From assembly GCF_022201045.2 (NCBI RefSeq), contig NC_068561.1, forward strand, positions 25,922,501 through 25,986,500: 64,000 nucleotides of DNA, in the 5' to 3' direction. The stretch comes from Citrus sinensis. Its lineage: Eukaryota; Streptophyta; Magnoliopsida; Sapindales; Rutaceae. Position numbers and translations under genes: made by a program. This document shows positions 47,431 through 58,933 of the stretch, one piece after another (within the stretch, counting starts at the first letter, position 1; every line of letters starts with the position of its first letter). Below the pieces are notes generated by a model. The model worked only from the letters and a program-made list of their open reading frames with translations. It had not been told where the DNA came from and searched no databases.

Positions 47431-50400
47431 GGAGATCAGAAAAAGTGAGATACGTCATGTACATGGCGTAAGGTTTTTTATTCAATAATTAAACATTTTT
47501 TTATTTCAATAATTACACTGAGCAAATATTGACCAAAAACAACTCCGGATGTGGCTATAAAAATATTCATGGAAGGGAAATTGAATAGAATTGAAAACAC
47601 AGAAGCCTAAAAAACCCAAAATCGGAAGATTTCAAAGATCCACTTGGACTAGCCCAGGACCCTAAATTGGCTAAGCCCATTTTATCGTTAGATTGGCCCA
47701 GACCATTCTAACAGGCAATGATAATAATGGTTCTTCAAATAGTAGTTGCAAATTATGAACCCTCACTTAATTTAAATAAATGGTTCACCAACTATTTTTA
47801 GAATCTAAAAGTACAACTTCTTTACCAATGTCCACTTGTAATTGGAATGTTTACTTTTGAATATTTAAAGGTTAAATACTAAAACTAATCGTAAGCACTT
47901 GATAAATGCTCATTTCATGATATATCATTGTGAATTGTAAAGTATATGTTGTCGCATTATTCATTATTTTTGAGTCAAAAGTTACTTGAATTTCATTTAT
48001 TTTAACTATTACATTGAAGTTCTACCTTTTTAATCATCTTCTCTCCCGTTAGTTCAAAAAAATGTATTAATATAATGAGTTAGTAAACTTTTTTTTTTAA
48101 AAAAAAAAGAAATTACCAACCGTCCACCTGTTTTTTCACCGTTTTTCAAAAATACACAAATATTTTTTTTTTTACAACTCTCCACCTGAAGTTAACTTTT
48201 TTTTCATTGGTCTACTCTCGTTATAACACCGTTAGAACTTTGTTGACATCATAAGGGTAAAATTGTCATTTCACAACGACACAATGGTGGAAATGTGCAA
48301 AATAATATAACTTCAAGTAGAGTTTAGCAAAAAAAAAATTAAGAATTGTGTATTTTTGAAAAAATACGAAAAAAAAAGTGGTCGGTGGATAATTTATCTT
48401 TTATATTTGAGGGTCAAAAAGTCATTTATATAATATTCCGTTAGTTTTTTTAACGGTCTCCAAACGAAAGTAAAAAAGTAAAAAGAAATATAACTTCATA
48501 TGAATTCTAGAAAAAAAAAAAAAAAAGAATTGTGTATTTTTTAAAATATTAGAAAAAACGGATGGACGGTAGATAATTTTTTTTAAAAAAATAATAAGAA
48601 TAATAATAATAATAATAATATGGAGTGGGTAAACCATTTATGAAAATTAAGTGATTTATTATGAAGAACTTTCTTTGTACATGTGAATTTTAAATTACAA
48701 GTTCGGATCCAGCAAGAAGCGAGTGTGAATTGACCCAAAATTCAGGCATGAATGATATTATTGGATTGGAAAAAGCGGGCGAAAGGAAGGAGTGGGGAAA
48801 GCACAAATTAGAAACAATGTTGGGTGTTAGAATCAGACAAAACAAGTGGGTCACATGGACTCGTGGGCTCCCAAACAAAAAGGGTGAGCGACCCATGTTG
48901 ATCAGGGCGGTCTCCAGCCGACCATTCCATTCCAATCCACAAAAAAAGGAATAAAGCAGAAGAGCCTCCTCCTGGATACGACCTAAAGATGCGCTGCTGC
49001 TGCTGCTGCTGCCCTGCCCGAATTATTCTCTTATTAAATTGACGATCCCAATTTAATTTCCAAAAATTTCTTTCTTTTTTTTTGGGGGGGGAAAAAAAGA
49101 TCACTTTCATTTCATACTTGTTCATTTTGTTTAACCCAGAGGGCTAGAGAGGAATGAGTCAATTTAACTTAGTATTTTACCACGCCTCACACTCATAATA
49201 AACCAGTAATAGCACTCCACGTTTCAAAATAGAATGAGAATTAATTAATCAATTTATCCAGGAGAAGGTCATTATGATTATCCAAATCAAAGAGTAATTA
49301 AAGTTTGGTTGTAAAGGCAGCTTTTCTGAGAGAGTTCTCTCTAACCTTATTCGAGCTTTATTGGGAAAAAGGTTTTCAAACATGCATTAAGATAACGAGA
49401 ATTAATATAATCACATGCACTTGTTACACATGGCACACATGCCCGATTTTAATAGCTTGAAACCCAAGGAGGGTTAACGTGCGTATCAAATCAAATCAAG
49501 CAACAAGCACTTTTGATGGCCAGCTTTGATCAAATCGATACGAATAAATAAATTTGAGAGGAATGGTGATTATGACCTGTGATGCTGTTAAGATACAAGA
49601 AAAAAAAATAGTTTTTATATGTGTTACTCACTTACTCTTGCAATGGTAGCCAGGAAGTGTTATGTAATTAAAATTAATTAATTTAATTTATGTTGTATTT
49701 TAATCAATCAATTAGTTCTGTCCTTCCTCGAATTTAATTTACACAATAAATTAAGTACGCGCATGTGCATAATGTATGATTCTGGACTTGAAATGTTAAT
49801 TATTCACACGTTAATTAAATTAGTGAATCTAATTATGCATGCGTTAGGTAAGAAATATGTTTGCTAGACTTATATAATTAATTTAAACCATTTAATATAT
49901 ATGAAGCTAAGAGAAAGGCAAATATTTATACATGCAACTCTCTCTCTCTCTCTCTCTCTATACACACACACACACACACACACATACATATATATGCAAG
50001 ATTGCTAATTAATAATCTCTACGCAAAATCTGAATCTCTACTACACAAAACTTAAAATCTCTAGCTAATTAACGCAGATGATGCAACGGCGTACGTACAC
50101 CATTTTGTGTGTGTGTGTATATGGTATTAGTAGATGATAAACCCTAGTGAATTAGAAAGGGAGGAGGGGGGTATATACCATATGGCCGGGTAGGGGCCGG
50201 AAAGGAAATGCAGGGACAGTTCCACTTGAAGAGTCGATCAGTATGTATATGTAAGGCTTAGCATGCAGAGGGAATGTGGAGAACATGGTGTACAATTGAT
50301 GTTGCTTCACTGTCTAGCTAGAGTCTCGCCTTTGTCACGCACATTTCTCTCTCTCTTCACTCAAAGCTGCAATTGCAATTGCATGTGCTTTCCCATGTGC

Positions 50401-51701
50401 TTTTTTCCTTTTTCTCTCTCCCTTTGCCACATATTGGAGGGCTTTGCTGGCCTGGCCCATATCACCTTCACATGCACCCTTTAGGGAAGCCACAACCCCA
50501 ATAACATTGCCTCACTAGTCACTACTTTCTATTCTTTTCATTCACTGATGAATTGCCCCTCTTTTTCTCACACTATATCTAAACTACCATCCGTTCCCAT
50601 TAATTAATTCATTCATTAATCTATCTCTATCTCTCTCTCTCTCTCTATGTTTGTATATACACACACACACTACACACACACGCGCGTATGTCATGTGTGT
50701 GTTTAATAATATGCAACGCATGCATGCCATACTGATATATGATATATAGTCTTGTTTATTATCGAGCTGGCATGTAATAAACCTAATAGAATTAAATTTG
50801 GATCCAAATCCCACTTATTAATCTTATTGAAGCGCATAAACCAAACATTAATTGAAAAAGTAAGAATAAAAGAGTACATAATAGTATATGTACCACTCCT
50901 TTCTCGGTTGCAATGCAACCTCGTCGGAAGTTTCCATTTAATAGATTTATATAGTACTTAAGCCCCTACTCATACTTGTACTGTTAATTAGCTTAATTAA
51001 ATCTTTTAGCTGCAACAGTTTCTCTAATAGCTTATGTATTAATCCATTGACTAATATAAAAAAAAAAAAAAAAAGGAAAAATCAACATGAAAATGGGAAG
51101 AATATGAGGAGGGTAGTTGAGGAATTGAAGAACATCAAGTGTCCAACTTAACATGTGCCATTACAGACAGGCCAGGCTTTTGCATGCTCTCTCCTTAGCC
51201 TTAGGGACTGCAACTTGTGCTAGCTCTAGATATATGGTAGATATATTTATATTCTCTTCTATTAATTTGCTTTAACTTTTCCAGCAGTTTTTCTTTAATT
51301 AATTCAGGTGAGAATGGGTGTTTTTCTCGGAAAAAAAAAACTAAATATTACTGTAAATTAATAATTCAGTTTTCACGCATGCATGAAATTATCTAGTTCG
51401 TCTTTGTTTTGTTGTACGTAGGGAGTGATCCTACGTACTCAAATTAATTAAATTAAATCAAATCAAAGGGCCTAATGATGATTCCATGCATGGTTCATTT
51501 ATATCTTCCGAAAAATAAAAAAGCAAATAAATATAAATAAATAAAGCACAGCCGAAGACAATACAATGGCAATATGGAAGTACCTACAAAAAGAAATGGC
51601 AAAATCCAAACTCAACATTACTTAAACCCATAGTCCCCTACTCAACTCGCTCATCAAACTCTCTAGCTCCTCTCTCTTAGTTAAGTCTTAATTTCTCTCG
51701 A
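47431..51701. other. Intergenic region with repeats and microsatellites
   Basis: No coding gene is supported in about 4.3 kb. Contents: a foldback cluster at 48113-48577 (separate entry), a (CTG)n tract at 48991-49011, dinucleotide tracts (CT)n then (CA)n at 49940-49983, (TC)n with (AC)n near 50628-50690, and poly-A near 51059-51074. I looked for conserved miRNA cores by eye and saw none. The last few hundred bases should contain the bHLH promoter. Confidence 0.45.
48113..48577. mobile_element. Foldback MITE with an extra third arm
   Basis: A left arm starting TTACCAACCGTCCACCTG at 48113 and carrying a AAAATACACAA block is mirrored by a right arm ending near 48395 (reverse complement ATTATCCACCGACCAC and AAAATACACAATTCTT). 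A second right-type arm follows at about 48480-48577 (reverse complement TTATCTACCGTCCATCCG and AAAATACACAATTCTT). Both right arms contain TATAACTTCA followed by an A run. The structure looks like a foldback element with a partial duplication or a nested copy. It has no coding capacity. Confidence 0.55.
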
Positions 51702-52082
51702 ATGAGAACCAAAAAAGCTCTCAAAACCACCTTAAGAAGAACAAGAACAAAACTACTAAGAAGAAGAAGAAGAAGAAGGGCAGCTCATGCAATAAGTTCG
51801 TACTGCAGAAGCGGAAGCAGAGGCAGAAGCAGCTTCGTCAGTAACAATGGTAAGGTTTCGGCAAAGCTGGAGGCTCTCAAAAACCTAATTCCTAGCGGCC
51901 AAGTTAACAACGGTGATGACGATAACAAGTCAGTGAAAGCTGATCAGTTGTTTCAAGAAACAGCTGACTATATCATTCTTTTGAGGACCAGAGTGCTCAT
52001 TTTGCAGAGTTTGATTCAGTTTTATGGATCTGCAACTAGCATGGAGGACCAAAATGATAATGTTGATGTATTATTATTATAG
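51702..52082 (+). CDS. UPBEAT1-like atypical (non-DNA-binding) bHLH protein
   Basis: A single-exon gene for a 126-aa protein. The first 50 residues are extremely basic, with a run of arginines (LLRRRRRRRAAHA). The helix-loop-helix follows: KVSAKLEALKNLIPSG, a loop with NNGDDDNKS, then ADQLFQETADYIILLRTRVLILQSLIQFYG. The family pattern (LFxQTADYIxxLxxxVxxxQ) is that of plant UPBEAT1/IBH1-type proteins. In these, the basic region lacks the DNA-contact H-E-R residues and the protein acts by heterodimerisation or non-canonically. UPBEAT1 itself regulates peroxidases at the root transition zone; orthology is inferred from similarity and not proven. It stands alone, flanked by long intergenic DNA. 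Confidence 0.82.
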   Translation: MRTKKALKTTLRRTRTKLLRRRRRRRAAHAISSYCRSGSRGRSSFVSNNGKVSAKLEALKNLIPSGQVNNGDDDNKSVKADQLFQETADYIILLRTRVLILQSLIQFYGSATSMEDQNDNVDVLLL

Positions 52083-53106
52083 CAACCTCTTTTGTTTATT
52101 TACCTATTATCAATGAAAATTTTTATGAGATATGTTTCTTTTTTCTTCTTAATTTCTTTCTGTTATACATTTATTTTTTTATTTTTTTTAATGCACGGCT
52201 AAGGATTTGCCATTATAACCTTGTTTGGTGGGACACAAAGACGGAGAGCAGGAAGATGGTAAGGAGATTTAACATTAATTATCTTAATGTCTTCGGCGTT
52301 TCTTATAATTTTCTTTTTAAATGTATGTTTTCAGTTTTGTCCTTTTTCGGTGACTTCATTTCTTGTTCTTGGTGAAAATGTGAAGAATCCCAGTATCTGC
52401 ATTGGGATTTGAATCTGTTTTATAATTTATTTATTCTGGCTTGAGTTCAAATTTATTTTTGAGTGAATTAATTGTAATTTCGCACGAGTTTTTAAGTTAA
52501 TTCTGTTTCAAAAAAAATCACTATATATGATTATGAAGACGCAAAGTTTAATATAGAAAAATAGATCTAAACTTTTGTGCCAAAGACATCAAGCGGTCAT
52601 GAATAGCAAAATTATAAGATTAATCAATTTTCCTTCGAGGACGACCTTCAGCTTTAGCCGAAGAGAATTACTCCTGGTCCTGGGGATAGGGTCATGTTGA
52701 AATCACGAGTTTATCTGTCTAACCGAATTATAACTTTATTTATTAATTGTAATGGTCGCAAGTTTATTTTAATACACTTCTCAAATTAGTTATTCTATCT
52801 TTTTAAATGCTACGTTAGAAGGTACAAACAAGGCTCCAAACGTAAAAAGTAATTTGAAAATTTTAACTAAAAATTAATGGCGGATTAGCCAAAAAAAAAA
52901 AAAAACCCTTGTGACCACTTATGAATATGATGATGAATGACACAATCTCATGAACCTTCTCTCTTTTGCGTTTCCTACTCGTAAAATCATTATATATATA
53001 TATATATATATATATTTTCTCCTGTTTGTGACTCAAAATTTCTCTGGCTTGTGATGAAGTGGGTGACAGCTCTTTCACAGCCAACATCCCATGTCATACG
53101 CGTACA
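52083..53106. other. Intergenic flank downstream of the bHLH gene
   Basis: No gene is recognised. It holds the 3' UTR of the bHLH gene in its first part and an (AT)n tract at 52991-53016. Confidence 0.45.
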
Positions 53107-53761
53107 TATATACAAGGGAAAAGGACATTCAACCCCCCAACGTTTAGGAAAAGGGACAAAAAACCCCTCAACGTTTCAAAAAGGACTTATAACCCCCTTT
53201 CCGTTAATAAACACCGTTTGTTTTAACAGTAAATTTATTTTTTATTTTTAATTACTTTATACCCTTATAATAAATATAAATTAATATATTGATTTGAGAC
53301 ATGTCACAATTAATATTTTCTAAAACTAAAAATTGAGATACAATTACATTTTTGTCCAAATTATTTGCTATAAAGTATACCTTTCTAATGATCAAACCTT
53401 TCATATGTGATTATTACTAATAAAACAAAATTTGATTAAACCTTTTTTCTTTGAGGAATCAAAACCATATTATTATTGTTAGAAAGGTATAATTTATAGT
53501 AAATAATTTTGGTAAAAAAATAATTGTATCTCAATTTTAAGCTTTTAAAAAATTATTAATTATGATATATCTCAAATTAATATATTAATTTTTTTATTAT
53601 AAGGGTATAATGCTAATTAAAAATTAAAAATAAATTTACTGTTAAAACAAACGGTGTTTATTAACAGAAAGGGGGTTATAAGTCCTTTTTAAAACGTTCA
53701 GGAATTTTTTGTCCATTTTCCTAAACGTTGGGGGGTTGAATGTCCTTTTCTCTATATACAA
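53107..53761. mobile_element. Near-fully palindromic MULE-type MITE with 9-bp target-site duplication
   Basis: The element spans about 53116-53752 (637 bases) between identical 9-base repeats TATATACAA at 53107-53115 and 53753-53761. The ends are inverted: left GGGAAAAGGACATTCAACCC, right in reverse complement GAGAAAAGGACATTCAACCC, both followed by CCCAACGTTTAGGAAAA. The mirror symmetry continues inward (CCGTT…ACACCGTTTGTTTTAACAG on the left, with the complement on the right) almost to the centre, around 53395-53465. The arms are therefore about 300 bases each. There is no coding capacity. The 9-base duplication and GAGAAAAGG-like terminus fit Mutator-like MITEs. A transcript would fold into a long hairpin. 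Confidence 0.88.
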
Positions 53762-54898
53762 TGGGACTGTATCAAAGTATGCGAGAGTGAGAGTCGTTGA
53801 TGACACTTCACTCTATTTCTTGCGACATTGGCATTCATTTGTTTGTTTGCAAATTGCAATTACACAGCAAACCAAAAACAAAAAACAAAAAAGGTAATTT
53901 TTACGCACCTCCCCTGGGGTTTGAAGTATTTACCTTACATGGTGAGTTTGTTTATATTCTCACACATACCTCCCCTCCTGTTAAGTATAAATACACATAT
54001 AATGTTAGTATACGAGGGTGAATATGTAAAAGATTACTTTAATTTTTTTTAAAAAAAAAATCAAAACTTAAACAAAAAATGCACTGAAAACCATGTTATT
54101 ACCTGCTTTAACTTATTAACCATCATGTAATAAAATGTTCTCCTTGGACCTTCATCAAACAAAAATCGAAGCTAAATTTTTCATTTTCACTTCTTTACAC
54201 CACAATCATTTCGACTTAGCCATGAATGAGATAGGCTTGGTTGGCGGCTGAAGAGTAGTGACGGCGGCCTTGTTATACATATGATTGGTATTGGAACTCG
54301 AAAGAGGTCGATGTGAATTCAAAGTCTTGGGAGCGTTATTTAGCTTTGATTTTCTTCATTTTCTTCATTCTGGTATTGGATTTGGTGGTAACGATACAGT
54401 GACTATTTACTCATCTTGCCATGAGCATCATGTGACAAAAGCCAAAATTTTAGAATCTTTTGCCTCCCCTTCTTTCACATTTTTGAAATGTTTTTCTTCT
54501 CATTTTTTATTATTTGTTGACCCATTTTATTTACTTCGTAGGTAGCTATGTAAGGTGAATGAATGTCCAGACAAATTAATCAGTATCCAAAATTGTAGCC
54601 GCATGCATATTAAAACGGTAAGAAATTTTTTCTTTTTTTCTTTCTTTTTTTAATATATCAAAAATGGTGTTGTTTACTTTTTTGAAAGAAAAAAAAAAAA
54701 AACAAATCTTGTTGACATATTACTGAATAATATTTGAGATACTATTTAATGGGAGAGATTCTAGAATCCCTCTCTTGTACTACACTCACATAATATATGT
54801 GTGACAAGTGTGTATTTACATAGGAATATATATGTACGTACGCACGTATGTATGGAAAAACAAAAAAACTGCAATAATGGTAGCTTCGCTGAGCTGCC
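53762..54898. other. Intergenic region before the UGT cluster
   Basis: No gene is supported. Several overlapping short frames (for example 53797-54052 and 54285-54545) have no motifs or splice partners. A and T homopolymers are frequent. Confidence 0.45.
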
Positions 54899-56344
54899 TT
54901 AACCGAGAGTCTCTGCTTTGATCCACTCGATGAAATTCTTGATTGAGAGTCTTGTTAGATTGGCCATCTTCTCTGACACAGTTCAAGACCTTTTCCTTGA
55001 GTTCCAAGGCACATGCTTTAAAATTTTTCATCACCAAGCATTTGATCCACCTTCTTGTTAATTTCTTCTTAATTTCTTCCCTTGAGATGATCCCATTTTG
55101 GTTTTGTTAAACCTCTGCCCCACCTTCCTAATATCACAAATGTAGCTCTCATTCAGGAATTGCTCAGCAAAGTATGGCCAGCACAGGAAAGGCAATCCAT
55201 CGCTCACGCCTTCCGTTGTGGGATTCCAGCCACAATGGCGTAAGAAACATGCAATGGAAGGGTGACTAAGAACCTTCTGCTGCGGCGCGCACCCCACCAT
55301 CTGCCCACGAGTGCCAACTCCGTCTTGAAATCCTTTCTGGTATGCATCATCGTTTGAATTATCGGTCATATCTGGCCTCACAACCCATAAAAAGGGTCTG
55401 TTTGTGAGTTGAAGGCCTAATGCTAACTCCTGGAATAGAATTCTGTCGAAAACTGTGAAGCTGCCGAAAGCAATATAAATGACTGAATTTGGTTGCTGTT
55501 GGTCAAACCATTTCAAACAAGTGTTGAGTCTTCTGGCCAGAAGAATCCCGCTGAATTTCACAGCCTATTGCTTGCCAAAAGTTGTCCTAGTGGAAGAAGT
55601 TCTGGAATCAAGGCCAATGCTCCAGGTTCAAGGTCATACTTTGATTTACAGAGCATCCACTCTCCCTTTTTCACATCGTCATTGTTTTTAAACATATAAT
55701 TAAAGACTATTTTTAATGTGATAAAGACCCAACACACGTCCACACCAGTTTTGTGCTGTGGATCGTGGCCATGGTGGGAGCCAACTGAATCATATGCTTT
55801 TTGATTGCTGTTCTTGAAATGAATAAGGAAATGAATTTCATCATCAGCTGATTAAGTAACTAAGGCTAAGGGACTTACCATCATTGTCAATGATGCCATC
55901 ATCAAGAAGCTTTGGAATGCTGAATGACAAGGCCAGTAGTCCAGCTGCTGCAGGCCAAATATGCAGCTCGCCGAATTTTCATCTCTTCTGCTGCTACCAT
56001 AGCCCAACCCATAGCCCCATCAGCAATGACACAACTAATCTTCTCATCTTCTTGTCTGTTGATCTCTTCTATGAGCTCTTCCAGCTTCCCAGGCATGACT
56101 TTATAAATTGCATTAGCTAATTTACCCAATCATTTCTGTCTTCTTCAGGTTCCATTCTATCCGGGATTGACACCAGCTTGATTTGGTCCCCAGTTGAATT
56201 TTTTTGGCCTGAAGCATCGATAACCCTCTTGTGATTATACTCTGTGTTGACAAATGTGATTCTGAAGCTATGCTTTATTAAGCATTGCGAAAGCTCCAGT
56301 AATGGAAGTACATGGCCTTGTGCTGGAGCATGGGGTCTTTGCAT
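54899..56344 (-). pseudogene. UDP-glycosyltransferase UGT83A1-like pseudogene
   Basis: The sequence aligns along its whole length with the intact copy at 57382-58933 but is broken in several places. Near the start codon a few residues are deleted (MQRPHAPAQGHV instead of …PHVLAFPYPAQGHV). A one-base loss near 56130 causes a shift after RND, leading to an early stop. A second shift lies near 55963 (AAYLA for AAFWPA), a third near 55710-55750 at the start of exon 2, and another near 55065 and 54940 at the C-terminus. The PSPG box also has substitutions: the leading W is C (GCAPQQ), HCGWNS is HCGWNP, and LSHC is LRHC. The intron donor (GATG then GTAAGTCC near 55878) is preserved. The gene is dead as a full-length enzyme; the pieces still form open frames of up to 167 codons. 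Confidence 0.9.
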
Positions 56345-57381
56345 TTCTGTTTATGGTTTTTATTCGTTAGAGATTCAGCAAATTGAAACTAGTTGCAGTT
56401 TCTGGGTTCAATTCGATCCTACTTAAGCAGGAGTCACGGGAGGAATGGACTGAGGAGCCAATGCTTGACTTGGTGTCTTCTTGTGCATTGATGCTTATTT
56501 TAAACTCAAAGTGGGGATTCTTTCAGCTCAGTTCATTTCTTTTTGCTCTTTTGTTATCGACTTAAATTAATGGTTTCAGCTTACTCTTTCGTCTTTATAA
56601 TGCTTAGTGGGATTGCTTTGGGTTTATCACTCTCTCTGTTGCTTTTCATGTTTGCTTTATACCTCATTTCATTCTCACGCAAGATTTTTCATTTGCGTCA
56701 TGGAAAAATCTGCAATTGGTGTGAAGTTAAGCAAAAGTGATGCACCCTATGCAGAAAGACTAGATGCCGGCCCTGAAATCAATTAAAGCCAAATTTTGGC
56801 TTATTGGTTTATCTCTTTCTGGCCTTGATGTTTCCAAGTAGGCACCTAGTAACCAGGTCTTGGAGCACAAGACGTTTAGAATGATGTTTCCTTGACAATT
56901 TCTAAGAGTTTGTTGTCAGAACCATTTTGTATTCAAGAGCATAAATGCGCCTTTGAACATACGGGCGTTAGTTGATTGAATTTCCATCTAAAGCACCTCA
57001 GTGTGTGACAATGAACAGATATTATCCCTCTGCAATTGGGAGCTGGGTTGCTATTTTCAGCATTCCTCTTTCCTTTTCTGTGTTAATACTCAATAATGGA
57101 GGTTTTACTGGTATATCTTTCAAACTGCCGCGGCTTGTATAGAGATATTAAACATAATACATATACATATGCTAACACTTGGCATTCCTTGGTAAATCAA
57201 ACAGTTTTTGCTAGGAACGATACTTGTTTGATACCTTGTTCTGAAAAGAGAATTAAATGCTATATATCTTTTTTATTTTTCTGGTAATAATATAATATAT
57301 CTAGAGAGAATCTCACCCAAATATCTGAACGTAAGTGCAATTGCTAGGATGTAATTTTTCTCAACATTAATTGTTCTAATT
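56345..57381. other. Spacer in the UGT cluster, duplicated promoter
   Basis: The first 350 bases are the upstream region of the pseudogene. They are similar to the upstream region of the intact gene at 58934-59300: both share TTTCTGTTTATGGTTTTTATTC, TTGCAGTTTCTG and CTCAAGTGGGG-like blocks in the same order, so the duplication included promoter DNA. The rest holds the 3' flank of the intact gene. No gene is seen. Confidence 0.55.
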
Positions 57382-58933
57382 CTAGGCAACTTGTACCGAG
57401 GCCTCAGCCTTGATCCATTGAACGAAATTCTTGAAAGTCTTGTCAGACTGACCACCTTCTCTAACACTATTCAATGAAGTTTCTTTCAGGTCCAAAGCCC
57501 TTGCTTTAAAATTTTCATCCTCAAGCACTTGATCCACCTTTTTCATAATTTCTTCCCTTGTGATGATCCCATTTTTGTTTTTGTTAAATCTCAATCCCAC
57601 CTTCCAAATATCGCAAATGTAGCTCTCATTCAGGAATTGGTCGGCAAAGTACGGCCAGCACAGGAAAGGCACCCCATTGCTCACACCTTCCATTGTGGAA
57701 TTCCAGCCACAATGGCTCAAGAAACAAGCAATTGAAGGGTGAGTGAGAACTTTTTGCTGCGGCGCCCACCCCACCATCTGCCCACGAGTGGCTACTCGGT
57801 CTTGAAAACCTTCTGGGTATGCATCAATTGCATCATTCGTAATATCTGGCCGCACAACCCATAAAAATGGCCTGTTGGTGAGTTCAAGGCCTGATGCCAA
57901 CTCCTGGAACTGTTCTTTGTCGAAAACTGTGAAGCTGCCAAATGCAACATAAATCACTGAATTCTGTTGCCGTTGGTCAAGCCATTTCAAACAAGTTGAG
58001 TCTTCTGGCCAAAAGTATCCTGCTGAATTTCCTAGCCGGTTGCTGGACAAAAGTGGTCCTATGGGCAAAAATTCTGGAATCAGATCCAATGCTCCGGGCT
58101 CAAGGTCATAAGTTGAGTTGCAAATCAGGCACTCTGCTTTCTTTATAGTTTCATTATTATCAATTGTAAAATCAAAGACGATTTTCTGTGTATTAAAGTC
58201 CCCAATGCATGCCCACACTAACTTTGAACTATGGATTGCAGCCATGGTTGGAGCCAATTGAATCATTTGTTGTTTTACTGGAGTTCCTACAAGAAGAGAT
58301 TAAAAAAAAAATTATATATATAACAATTTAAAACAAAAATATGAATGATTTACATTTTTAGGCTCCTGCTGGCTGCTTGTATGGTCTCCCTGCCTAGTGC
58401 CTAGGGAGAACGTACATAAGCTAATATTATATTTTTCACAGAGACTTACCATTATCATCTACGATTCCATCATCGAGAAACCTTTGGACACTGAAAGATA
58501 AAGCCAGTAGTCCTGCTGCTGCAGGCCAAAAGGCAGCCCTCCTAAGTTTCATCTTCTCTGCTACTTCCATTACCCACCCCATACTCCCATCAGCAACCAC
58601 ACAAGTGATCTTCTCATTTTCTAGTCTGTTGATATTTTCTATGAGCTCTTCTAGCTTCTCAGGCATGACTCGAACCATTGTTTTGGTTAACATACCAAGA
58701 TCGTTCCTATCGCCTTCGGGTTCCATTCCATCAGGTATAGATACCAGCTTGATCTGATCTCCAATGTAATTGTTTTGGCCTAATGCATTCACGACCCGCT
58801 TGTGATTATAGTCAGTGTTGAGAAATGTGACTTTGACGCCATGCTTAACTAAGCATTGTGAAATTTCCAGCAATGGAATTACGTGGCCTTGTGCTGGATA
58901 AGGGAAAGCTAAAACATGTGGTCGTCTGAGCAT
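57382..58933 (-). CDS. UDP-glycosyltransferase, UGT83A1-like
   Basis: A family 1 glycosyltransferase that moves a sugar from a UDP-sugar to a small acceptor in the cytosol. The substrate cannot be told from sequence. Exons 58450-58933 and 57382-58286 encode 462 aa. The catalytic histidine is H17 (PAQGHVIPL), and the likely partner aspartate is D115 (VVADGSMGW). The PSPG box runs WAPQQKV…HPSIACFLSHCGWNSTMEGV…WPYFADQ from about residue 335 to 378. It ends in Q, which usually goes with UDP-glucose preference. The single intron (58287-58449) has GT-AG ends and phase 1. Motifs CVVAD, GDQIKLVSIPDG and the overall order match UGT83A1. It is the only intact member of the local cluster. Confidence 0.93.

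Noticed and set aside
50040-50560. Possible miRNA precursor upstream of the bHLH gene
   Set aside because: I compared it by eye with the conserved plant miRNA cores I know and found no match or convincing foldback.
53797-54052. Overlapping 74-codon frames in the spacer before the UGT cluster
   Set aside because: Two overlapping frames in AT-rich DNA with no motif; the features are expected by chance at this composition.
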